A DNA stretch of 64,000 nucleotides, taken from Gymnopus androsaceus JB14. Taxonomy: Eukaryota; Basidiomycota; Agaricomycetes; Agaricales; Omphalotaceae. The DNA is taken from the NCBI GenBank assembly GCA_009733575.1, contig ML769689.1:1-64000 (forward strand). Direction: 5' to 3'. Made by a program: the position numbers and the translations under genes. The first letter of the stretch is position 1. Each line of letters starts with the position of its first letter. The notes under the pieces are model-generated. The model was not told the DNA's origin and did not search any database. It saw only the letters and a program-made list of their open reading frames with translations. Of the stretch, positions 32,901-43,471 are shown piece by piece.

Positions 32901-35812
32901 TTAGCGCCTTGTCACAGCGGCGTAATTTGCCTGTATCTCTGCCAATTGTGTCTCTAAAACTGGTCAGAATTGGAGTAAATTATGAAGCTTACAGTGACAT
33001 ATGCATGAGAGCATTATCAGCTGAATACCACGCCATCATCCCCATGATTTGATTCGAAAAAAAAACGCTGTTCTGGGTTTTACTTGCATTGTTTGAACTC
33101 TGAATCAATTGAATGAACACCGATGCAAGACTTCCCCAGATAATCTGAAACCGTTTGCGTTTTTATGTATAATCAATCAATTAATCTTCACAAAATTCAC
33201 TCACTGCCATGATAGGGTCCCAGAATACCATGGATTCCATTCCGACTATTGCTAAACATTTCATCATACCGTTTGCCATATTCAAAATCATTGGGCAACA
33301 GGAGGCATTGTCTGCACCACATGGAGTACAAACGAATCATGGTCACTCTAAGTAGAGTATGGATTAAGAAAAGCCGCTTTTGGGTGTCAGCTGAAGCCCC
33401 ATTTTCAATGGGAGGTGCTTCTGTCAAAAGTCAAGTGATAATTGAGTGAAGGCTTTGAAAAGTGGATTGAAAGCCTTGCAAAGTTTCAAAAGGAGTTTGA
33501 GATGCCGCTAACAAGATTGGATTACTTATTTGAATGCAAGAAGTAAACTATTGAAGACTTACAGTTTGAGTAACGCTTCAAGAACATGGTCGTCTGTTCA
33601 AACAACACAGTTGCTTTGACATACAGAGCCAGGAGGGAGTGGGCTTCGTCTGGCATATCGGCGAGAAATTTTTGTAGTGTATGACTGTTCCTCAAATCTG
33701 GGGGAAATGTGGCCCGAGCAGATAACGTCAGCACCAGAGGAATAATCTTAGTTGTTCAATGAACACCTACATCTGTGTAGGAATTGGGGTCCAAAGGGGA
33801 TAATTCTATTAACCAATCCTGCTGCCCGAACACAATCCCTCATTTTGATGCAAATCATAACAACCCGGCCCACAGATTGTTTTCATTGAAGTCGTGAAGC
33901 GGCAGAGGTTCGGAGTGATGTGACTGATGACCGGTGAATTGGGTGCTAAACCACTCAAAATTCGTTGTCATTGCGTTGGATAACGAGCAGCTCAACAACA
34001 ACTAACCTCAAAATCCTCACAAAAACTATACCATGTAACTTGGGCTGCCCATAACTACTGATACCACCCAAATTCTGACCACTTTATGACATTTTTCACT
34101 GACAATGCCCCCAAAAAACTCGGAGAGCTTGACATCATGCCTGGCAAAAACAAGGGGTTTTTGGACCAAGGGAAAGTGGCGAATGGGCTTTAGGGTGATA
34201 GGATACGCTAGAGAGAAGCTATTTGCAGCAGCTCAGTGAGTGATGTTGTGCCGAAGAGCAGGAAAAGTTCTGGGTTTCAGGTACGCATGCAGCCTCGATG
34301 TTTTGTGGTCCAATCTCACTTTTCATTATCCCTAGGATTACTGCATGATCTTCTACGCTATCTGCATGCCTTCCAAGGACATAATTCACCCAAATCTTCC
34401 TTCAGCAACATCCACAAGTTTTGGAAATGTAATTGTTGTTGTCGCTCTATTTTTGAGCTTTCTGGCTGTTTTTTTCTGGGATATAGACACTCTGGGAAAT
34501 TCTACACTAGACTATGTACATCGGAATATATAAAATCTCCTTAATGCATTACTGCTCGCCATTTCTCTCTACAACAACGATTTTTCAGCGTTTTAGCGCC
34601 CACCTTCCCGATTTGGGGGTCCATCAGTTTTGGCCGCCGCCACTTAATTGCGGGAATCTGCGGAGGGCTCCGCATATCGCACTAGGGCTGCTCCAGAGGC
34701 AACTCATTGAAGGAGGGTTGTAGCAGGGTTGTGTTTGAGCAGCGGGGTTGGTTAATAGAATTATCTGTCCAAAGGCCATGGTGTATCAACCCTTCCATGC
34801 TCTGTAGTGTATGCTATGGAGGCAGGGACACCTTCCACACCCAACCAGAGACAGCTCAACGCCAAAACAGTCCACATAGCATTTATTTGTTCACCTTCTT
34901 CTGCAAAAGTCCTTGCAGGAGGAAAAGTTGTGGTGGAGGATGAAGCAATAAATTGTGTATCTTGGATTTGAGAGCTCCAAATGAGATGCATCCGGGCACT
35001 TAGAATCAAAGAGACGGCGTTGTCAAGGTGCCACCTTCCCTCCAAGTTGTGACCTTGCAGGAAGAAATAGTGCGATATGAGAATGTTTGCTTGGAGCATA
35101 TGTAATATCTTCTGTGGGTGTTTTTCAGAGAGACCGAGAGAGGCTGCTTGAACAGCCTTTGACAAGTACATGTCTTTAAAAACAAAAATGTTGGGACTTT
35201 GGCTCAAGTACGCGCCAAGGAGCACCATGGTAGCAGAGAGGGCGGAGGTAGGTCGTTGCCTGGAGTCTGAGTCAGGGGTGGAAAAGGCATATATAATTTT
35301 CTGGTGTCCAAGAAAAAACCTAATTGAAGGGCATGTGGTCGAAAGGCTTCCATACTGTTGCAAAAAAAAAAATTTAGTCCCAATTATAAAGTGATTTAGA
35401 GGATTTATAGATATGCACAGAGCTTTTTCCTGGGCCAACTAACAGTCAAAAACACATTAATGTGTATAAATTTAGTCCTCCTACCTGTGTGCGGCCTTCA
35501 GATGAGTTCATTGTTTGATTCAATCCTGAATGCACCATTAAGTGTAGCCCTGAAAAATAATTGGAACCAATCAACGTACCACTAGCTCTGGAAGCCAATC
35601 TGCTCATATGAGAACTTCTCGATGCATGGTAAGGATCATGGAGAGCAAGAGTGTTTGGGGTGACATTGGGATCCGAAGCCCTTTCAAGTGTGTTTTGAGA
35701 ACAGAAATTTGCTCCTGTAGTTGATCCACATACGTACGTCCACCTTCACCATACTCACAGTCTCCAAGTGAGGCTACCTTGCTGCAAGAGCCACATATAG
35801 GTCTCATACCTG
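32901..35812 (-). pseudogene. Zn(II)2Cys6 fungal-specific transcription factor, split by an element (copy B)
   Basis: The 5' part carries the second half of a zinc cluster: RPICGSCSKVA then DCEYGEGGRTYVDQLQEQIS, a dimerisation coiled coil. The middle (about 34775-35380) holds a fungal_trans regulatory domain with SALSATMVLLGAYLSQSPN and ISHYFFLQG, ending in TPWPLD. There the 969-bp element 33798-34766 interrupts it; the protein resumes at 33797 and continues with LTLSARATFPPDLRNS, TEAPPIENGASADTQKR and the tail ending AAVTRR at 32901. Besides the insertion there are frame changes near 35690 and 35330, a TGA at 33431-33433 where CGA would fit, and loss of the last donor site by G-to-A at a CpG. 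The exon with the first cysteines was not found upstream. This copy is dead. Confidence 0.82.
33798..34766. mobile_element. 969-bp non-autonomous element with 9-bp target duplication, inside regulator gene
   Basis: Ends GGATAATTCTATTAACCAAT and, inverted, AGATAATTCTATTAACCAAC. GTCCAAAGG is duplicated perfectly at 33789-33797 and 34767-34775, within the codons for TPWPLD of the host gene. It belongs to the same family as 31029-31800; no transposase is encoded. Confidence 0.92.
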
Positions 35813-37039
35813 TATAAGCACATTGTCAAAGATTGTCAGTGGACCTGAAGCAGTCTGCTAGTCTGGAATCCACTCAAGCATGCTCTGGACTGATTGCTCG
35901 GATGGGTTGGATTCTACCAGACTAGTGTAGAAGATTATTGCGTACCATTGCATCTCTGTCAAAGATAGATATTTTAATGACGGGCAGTGGTAAATGTACT
36001 AGGAAATCATACTGTTTTGTGTCGTCTAGAATCGTAGGATCTGAGGAAAATTAATCATATTGAAAATAGTAGTCACATGCTTGCAGTTGTTGCAGGCTCC
36101 TCCACGTCCAATTGGTGGGGCTTGAGGAGTTCACTTTGAGTACATGGCAGTAGGGGCTGCTAGCTGCTTGATAGAAAGATGTTTGTTTCTGAACAAGAGC
36201 CAAGTACTTTATATATTGTACAGGAAAGCCCACATCTTTAAAAGAAATGTAGGCTTGATGTATGCTTAGAAAAATCAGGGGTTTCAGAATACTATTGCCA
36301 GGACAGCATGGAGCGATACCATCTCGACAAAAGAATTAGCATTGGTAGCATTGGTGAACCTTCAGCTAGAAATCATAGTGGATTTGTAAGCATTTATATG
36401 TGCTTGTCTTGACAAGGGGGACTCGGCATCCAAATGGCAGACATCATGCCCTCCTTCCTAATTCGGGAGGGTAGGGTATTTACGAGATGATCAAGATTTG
36501 ATGATAGCACAGCTTAGTGTGTCATTGGCCTCCAAACTTGATTGCCCCTCTGGTTCTGCTGATACTTTCCCCTCAGTATTATCTCTTGAATCTACACTGA
36601 AAACACTTGCATAAACGAATCTATATTTACATGTTTCAAAGCTGACGGTGACATCCAGAAATGGTTTAGACCACTCTAGAGCTCCCCCCGCTCAAATGCT
36701 TGATTTTTAAGCATTTATATGTGCTTGTCTTGAGCACTCCGACTCAAAGGCTTGATTTGTAAGCATTTATATCTGCTTCCTTCATGAATGTTGAGCATGC
36801 CCGGTCACTAGAAGGAAAGACAGTTCATGAAACTCTGTCAATTGATAGAAATGCTGTGTTCGAATGACCTCGGGGCGTTTGCCAGCTGTACCAACCCATT
36901 TAGTGGGGAGCGGAGACGGGACACTGTGTCAGGGCCCAGAAGCTGTAGTTGACAAGCACAAGGGTTAGGCAAGTTGGAAATCCAACAAAGTGAATTTGCT
37001 TGCAATCATGAGTGAGAAAGTTAAAGCGTCCGGACACAG
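35813..37039. other. Upstream of regulator; exon-like remnant and short direct repeats
   Basis: On the minus strand 35930-36233 looks coding: YIKYLALVQKQTSFYQAASS, then after a likely intron DPTILDDTKQYDFLVHLPLP and FDRDAMVRNN, followed by TAG. Family not recognised. The word AAGCATTTATATGTGCTTG recurs at about 36388, 36710 and 36759 (last copy TCTGCTTC). Confidence 0.4.
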
Positions 37040-38470
37040 GACTCAGCAACGGCAATTCTCTAGCTTACTTGGCACCGGAATTGACTGAAGAATTCATAAA
37101 TCCAGAATCCAGTTCCACCTCTCAATTCTGATCCAGCATTATGATTGAGTAAAAAGACAGGAATGGGTGCATGTCCCTTGCATCCAGCTCCAGTTCAGGT
37201 TTGGGTTGTGCTCCTGTGCTGACAACAGCAAAGGAGTTAAGCCCAGGTTCAGAGAGTAAAAAGCACGGCAACTTTCTCCACATCATCCATATCATTGAAA
37301 CTCTTGTCCCGCATGAAACTCAGATGAAGTTCCCATCCCATCCCCACTGAACTACTTCATCCAAATTCCCTGTGACTCCAGGGATAAACATCCCTTCCCT
37401 CCTAGTCCAAGTCCTTGCATGACCTAATTCTGTACCCAATCCAAGTCCATTTGTGACTGAAAAACAACCATTCCAGTTCCACTCCTCCTTCTCTCCTATC
37501 ACTGAACACATACTACTCTGCATTGGAGTACCTGCTTCAGCCCTTACTTGTACTTGTGGCTCCTGAGCAATAAAGAAAAGAGATGACATGAGAAAGGGAC
37601 GCAAAATCAGCTGCGGTGGTGGCAAAGATAGCTCGGAATACCAGTGAGGAGGAAGACATTTAGAATTGATGCCACTGCCAAAACCTTATTGAAATATTTT
37701 GTTCCCACAGCTTGCTGAGCAAGAGGAGCTCAATGTGGGCGCGGAACAGGACAAGGATGAAGATGAGAGTGGGTCCTAGGAAAAAGAATCACGCAACTAA
37801 TTGGGAGATTAGAGGAGTAGACAGAGATGTGAAAAGAAAGATGATGTGGATGTGGATTTGGGTGATGTGGCCTTTGGTCAGTCTCACAGGGGGGAGAACT
37901 AATGCATATGGGTGTTAAAGTAAGGGTCCATGTCCACATATACATTCAATGACGAAATCATGATCGTCCTGGCTCTGAGGGCATCCTACTCCAAAATTAG
38001 ATTTGAGAGTGAGAAGATTGGTATGATACCCTGGAGATGAGGAAGATGAAGAGAGTTGACAACTGCTCTATGTGTAACAATTGTTGAGCACTGAGGAATA
38101 ATTTCGAAGTTAATTTTAAGTTTTATTGAATTCTGTACATATTTGAAATGCACTTATATCTGCAGAGGTTGTAGTTGTTGATCCAAACTCCAAAAAGACT
38201 GCCCATAGGTTCTTGCTCACTGAACGACAAAGGTAACACAGGAAATCAATGACTATGGTATCAAGGTGTTCTGAGCTTGGGATATTCATCATTCTTGTCC
38301 TTAATTACTTGTGAAAGAGAGAAAGCAACCGTTAAAGCATGAGACAAATGAGTTGGCAGTCGGAAAAGCATTTGGGCTTGGACTTTGCAATCAAGTCTGT
38401 AGGATGAGAGAAGACTAAAGAGTCCACCAGGAATTGAATTGCTGAGGTGATCGTATTGACTCTTGTAATT
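37040..38470 (-). repeat. Duplicated gene-like unit, CpG-poor copy
   Basis: Sister of 29100-30560. The shared minus-strand coding trace ends in TGA at 37249-37251. Many CG dinucleotides of the sister are TG or CA here, and the upstream frame (37320-37625) is disrupted relative to it. Probably a decayed copy. Confidence 0.55.
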
Positions 38471-38492
38471 CCTTTTCAAGGGCTAATAAATG

Positions 38493-38620
38493 GGATAATT
38501 CTATTCAACAACCCTGTTGAAGGGGTTGTCGTGATCTAGCAACCCTAAGAATTCCGGCGCAACAACAGTGGTCACACCGGTGTTGCAGCAGGTCACAACA
38601 GTGGACAATTCAAAAGTATT
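38493..38620. mobile_element. One end of a GGATAATTC-family element
   Basis: GGATAATTCTATTCAACAAC followed by a subterminal region that resembles 31029-31130 (CACACCGG, CAACAGGTCACA). No right end is visible before the inverted duplicate at 39109, so it is truncated. Confidence 0.6.
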
Positions 38621-39108
38621 GTAAATTGAACTATTATAAGTGTGCATAGCATAGTAAAATAATGGCATAAAAGGGGGGTTTACACCAGTTCAAGCCCAGG
38701 GTACATCAGCTGTCTGTGTGTCATGAGCTGCAGTGGATCGGCACTAGTCTGCTAAGATTTTGTTTGACATTGAGGGCCTAAATTCAAGTTCCAGTTTGAA
38801 CCAGTTCCGCAGGTCAAACATGTTATGCCAAGGATATTCAATGCAGCAATACTGCACATAGCAGGTTTGTATCTGGCATATAAACAAGTTAGCAAGTCTG
38901 GGATCATCCAGGAAAAGAGAGGCGCACCTAAATATAGTCCATGTAGCTCTTCTTTGTCACTGCCACACTCCCTAAAATTCAACAGATACTGGAAACAAAA
39001 ACTCCAGCTTCATGAGCGTGTTGTTGCTTGTTTATTGATATTGCAGATAGGACAGAGATGAGAAGGTTGAAGAGACAATATTGGGAGGTTGAAGAGTAGC
39101 ATGGCAAT
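38621..39108. other. Nothing recognised
   Basis: AT-rich; short ORFs on both strands (38752-38982, 38825-39061) have no recognisable content. Confidence 0.35.
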
Positions 39109-39613
39109 AGTCCCCCAGAGCTCCCTGGAATTACTTCCATTGCTACAACTGCTCCAGAAGCTATGGGTGCTCTGGAGATCTCTGGAGCTCTCTGGAGACC
39201 ACCCAGGTTTTGCTGATGTGCACTACAATGGCGGAAGCCAAGAATTGGAGAATGAAGGAGAGAAAGAAAACATTCCAGCTGGTAGAGTTTGAGACAGCAG
39301 CAGCTCCTAGCCACAGAGGTTGCCAGTAAGTTTGCAGCATCAAGATTCAAGATGGCAGTGCTTATTAAGCATGCAACAACCCTGGCTTCAAATAGAAATA
39401 ACCCTGAATCCTGATCCAGTACTTATTGATAAAATCAGCTTTGACTTGCCTTAACTTTTAAGTGTCAAAATTCAAAATTAATCATAGTATATACAGTCTC
39501 CATAATCTAGTAATGCCCGCAGTCTCTATAATTTAGTAATGCCCACAATCTCTGTAATTTAGTAATGCCCACACTCTATCTATGTATCTATCAACTATCC
39601 ACACTATGTACTA
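39109..39613. repeat. Inverted copy of 177-704, with three 26-bp units
   Basis: Reverse complement of the window start, including half a CATCAG element ending CCAGGTTTTGCTGATG (about 39217) and a minisatellite of three units at about 39490-39575. Confidence 0.75.
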
Positions 39614-39857
39614 TCAATGTCTTGTCACCGCGGCGTGCTTTGCCTGTATTTCTGCCAATCGTGTCTCTGAAACTGGTCAGAATTGTAGTAGATTATGAAG
39701 CTTACAGAGACATACACATTAGAGCATTATCCACTGAATACTGCGCCATCATCCCCATAATTTGATTCAACAAGCGGATGCTGTTCTGGGTTTTACCTGC
39801 GTTGTTTGAACTCTGAATCAATTGAATGAAAACCAATGCAGGACCTCCCCAGATAAT
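39614..39857 (-). pseudogene. Zn(II)2Cys6 regulator 3' fragment (copy C)
   Basis: The penultimate exon (acceptor at 39858-39860) reads FIQLIQSSNNAGKTQNSIRL and NQIMGMMAQYSVDNALM; the last exon reads TRLAEIQAKHAAVTRH and stops at 39614-39616. Upstream of 39886 unrelated element sequence begins, so only the 3' end survives. Confidence 0.65.
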
Positions 39858-40066
39858 CTGAAATCGTTTGCATTTCTATAATCATACCCTTTACAGTACA
39901 GTTATGGGTACCCATGGTCCCATATAACCATACCATAAGCCATAACATACATTTATGGTACAGATCCCTAAGCAAATGACACCTACAAGCACTACAGGGA
40001 TGGCAATTTTTATCAAAAAGGGTGCAGGAAATGTTGTCCATGTAAAATGGATCACCATGATATCCT

Positions 40067-41210
40067 GTGTGTCAAAAGCTGAATTCTGGTCAGGCTCAAA
40101 ACGCCACTGAACTTAAACACCAGGATGTTCCCAGTGTTTGGACACACACAGTACAGGAAACACTCTCAAAACATGGGTTGAAGGGTTGGAGATGTCACAA
40201 GAAATTTTTGTTGAAAAAGAAACATGTTGTTACATGCAGCAAGTGGGTTCAAGAGCAGAAGGATTGGTGGGTTTCAGAGTGGGGTCAGGTGGTCTTTTTG
40301 GATGAGTCAAAATCCAACATCTGGGGTGCATGGGGTTCAGTACTGTTGTAGGAGGGATGGGGAAGCATTTGAGAGAGGGGATGTTGAAGCATGGTGGTGG
40401 GAGTATCATGGTCTGGGGTTGTAATATGTATCACATCTCATGTGTTTGGGTGGCTTCACCAGGCTGAAGGGATAATGAAAGCTGGCCAGTATTGCTGTAT
40501 TTTGAAGAAGGAGAGCTTCTTGGGAACCCTTGATGACCATGCATCGTAAAAAGGGCATTTTTGATTGACCGGCTTGACCGGCTTGCTCGCTTGTCCACAA
40601 GTTGTCCGCTGTACGTACTATAAAATGTATAGATTATATATAGTTTTGTATCATAGATAATGAACATGGACACCGTGTTGCGAAGAAAACTGAGATAGAT
40701 TGCGGCATGTCAATTGACCTGCTTGTTTGGGTTGAACAACCCAAAACAAGCCGGAACAAGCCGGTCAATCAAGACTACCCTAGTTACGATGTGGGCTTAA
40801 TGTTTCAGAGGTTATTTTACAGCAAGATAATGACCCAAAGTACATGTCTAAGCTTTCAAAGGAGTGGCTTGAGGAAAACAATGTCAAAGTTCTCCCTTGG
40901 CCAGCAAATTCACCAGACATGAGCCTTACTGAACATGCCTTGGGTAAGCTTGAAAGACATGTGCGCCAGCATGGATGCCAGCCATCATTGCAGGAAGAGT
41001 TATGGCAAATTCTGCAGGAGGAAAGTAAGGACTGCAAGACTCTGTATGAAGGGCCCATCAGATCAGCAATCAGTCAGGGGATGGTATACCAAGTACAGAA
41101 GCAAACCCGGAAGCGAAACAGACCCAGAAGCAAAACATGTGATATTTTTGCTTGCAGAGCACCACTTGACCCCGGAATTTTTTTGTAAAAAGTATTTGAG
41201 TGTGCCCTGA
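40067..41210 (+). pseudogene. Tc1/mariner transposase remnant
   Basis: Recognisable Tc1 blocks in several frames: TVQETLSKHGLKGWRCHKK and the first catalytic aspartate in VVFLDESKSNIWG; KHGGGSIMVWGC (about 40400); then after a nested MITE LQQDNDPKYMSKLSKEWLEE, VLPWPANSPDMSLTEHALGK and a C-terminal region to about 41130. Frameshifts and stops break it, and the 236-bp MITE splits it. The sequence near 41185-41205 (AAAGTATTTGAGTGTGCCCT) resembles a Tc1 end; no left end was found. Confidence 0.85.
40549..40784. mobile_element. 236-bp MITE nested in the Tc1 remnant
   Basis: Inverted repeats contain TTGATTGACCGGCTTG near both ends. TA flanks at 40547-40548 and 40785-40786; removing the insert and one TA rejoins the transposase at GACCATGCATCGTACGATG. 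Confidence 0.82.
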
Positions 41211-42417
41211 CTCAGATATATCATACCTGAACCGAAAAAATCTACATAATATGTTGTTAAAAAATAAATATGGCTCTATAGGCCAAAAACCATTTTTTTT
41301 AAGTTAAGATGGGCCTGTTACAGTGAAAACCCAGTTATATGCACTTGAATATACTCAAAAATAATGATAAATATATGAGAGTAGGCTCCCATAAAAGGAA
41401 CAGCAGGTTTCCTATATTGCATTGCCTCAGACCATATGTTTCGGATGGGGTTTTTAGTGCTTTTTGAGAAAGGAGCAGAAATTTCTTTACGCACGTGCTG
41501 GATACCATCTAAAAAATCTGGAAAATTCAGAATCTGTTTCTATGACATATATTCAACTTTGAACGTGAACAGAATGAAGAAAATCCGTCAATATTTGCAT
41601 TCTGTGTGTCCATCTTTTAATTTTGTTTTGGATCAGGGTTTACTTCTGTAATCTATTGCACTTACAGCTACATCTACATGGTCCAATGCCCCAAAATGGA
41701 ACAAAAATGCATTACACAGAATACATAATTCCCAGATGGATGTTACACATTATGATATTCAAAATAGCCAAGTTCTGGGAGCTGGCATTACAGTAACAGG
41801 AACTTACAGTATCTTATTTCTAAGGATAATACTGTGCTGTTTTGGAGCTAAGTTTAGTTTGGTCTATCATCTATGTCATGCACTACAGGTGCAATGTACT
41901 GTATTGATCCATGATGAACTTCTCACGGAAGTCAGACTTTTGTGGCTCTACAACTATACACATTAATAATCAGGCCACTATTATTTAAATTGTCTGAGGA
42001 CTCTCCCTTTCACACATGTTCTAAACATATCAACATACAACATCATTTTAGCTGTGAGCATATAGCCTCAAATGAGGTACAGTTGAATATCTTACAATGA
42101 TTAGAGGTTGTTCCAGGATTTTCCTATTCATTATGATATATTATTCAAGTCAAAAAAAATCATCAAAAAATCGAATATTTTTGGCCTACTGGCCTACTGG
42201 CCCATTACCTCACTCTTACAAAATTGTAACTATTTGTGAGTCAAAAAGCACTTTTCTTTGGTTCTAAAGGCATTAAAAGTAGGGAGAAAGCCGAGCCCAG
42301 GACACAGATGTTGTATACAAATTACATTACAATTGTAAATAGTATCAATGTCTACAAATTTATTACAACTGTAGGTACCATCAATATTATGAATATTATT
42401 ACTATATATATACAATT
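41211..42417. other. AT-rich, nothing recognised
   Basis: ACAGTGAAAACCCAGTTATA at 41321 looks like a mariner-type end, but no partner is visible. ORFs 41436-41651 and 41736-41966 have no recognisable content. Confidence 0.35.
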
Positions 42418-42880
42418 GGGCATGCAAACTTCGGGCCCGCCTCCGCCTCCCTCCCCTCCCTTGCTGCGCTCGGGGTCCCCCGGGCCGGGAAGTCATCGGC
42501 GGGCACTCTAGCCTTGTTTGCGCTTATTCCAAGAGGCCGTAACCCTGACCCTAACCCCAACCGCTAACCGCTAACCCAGCACGTTTGGCAATGCCAGACT
42601 AGTTCTCTAATGTTAAGGTTATGCCCTTCAGGCAAACCCTAACGAGAGCTAGCCACGGCATTGCACAGAAAGAAAAAATAAAAATAAAACAATTAATCGT
42701 ATATATGCAATTTATCACACATGTCTGATTTGGTCACCGAGAATACCGCTTTGCCATCAGGCGCATGTAATGTGGTGTTGTAATTTAATTATAGTACATT
42801 GACGCTGTCGCATTGTAATTCATTTGTTGAGATTGATATTAATTACATGTAGGTATTTGTAAACAAATCCGATGCCGTAG
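42418..42880. repeat. Dispersed repeat with telomere-like motifs (CpG-rich copy)
   Basis: Sister of 10200-10660. Retains GGGCCCGCC, GCGCTCGGGG and CCCGGGCCGG, and carries several CCCTAAC/CGCTAAC units at about 42541-42580. Confidence 0.75.
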
Positions 42881-43471
42881 GGTGGAAAGCCAGAAAAAGA
42901 CTGTTTTGTAAAATATCTGATATTATGGAATTCTAAATATGATGAAAATTGAACAATGAAAATCTAACTGGCTCAATAGGTATGTAACAATGAATAACAC
43001 ACCAAGAATTGCCCAAAATGGCTATTCATTATTCATTTTGTTACCTATTTAGCTGGGAATGGACTGTGTTTCACAAAAATTCCATTCATTATGACAATTA
43101 TTAATAGCTAGTGTATTCATTGTGAGATATTCAACTCTGTAAGTATTTTACTACGCCACATTAAAATATTGCTGATATTTTCACCATGCCACTTTCAAAA
43201 CTGAAACATGAACATTGTGTCAAGATGCCTGGCGTGAACTAAAATTAATTGGATATGATGGGGAGTGTCAAATTCTATGCTTTGACATTGGATCTTAGCA
43301 GCTTTGGATCTTGTATGTAGTAATACTGAGTTGTAACTCAGCTACTTGAGTACAGGTTAAGCACTGCACTTGTAGTACATTGCAGATAGTTCTGGAAGAA
43401 TACATGTTCAGTATATAAGAGCTCTCAAACTCTGCAAATAATAATAATTCTCATTATTAATACCACTTCAT
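42881..43471. other. AT-rich, nothing recognised
   Basis: Downstream flank of the NACHT-ankyrin gene. No ORF or repeat partner was recognised. Confidence 0.35.

Noticed and set aside
38701..38720. ACATCAGCTGTCTGTGTGTC as another CATCAG element end
   Set aside because: It diverges right after CATCAG and has no partner or flanking duplication.
41319..42140. A mariner element starting ACAGTGAAAACCC
   Set aside because: No inverted partner end and no transposase to the right.
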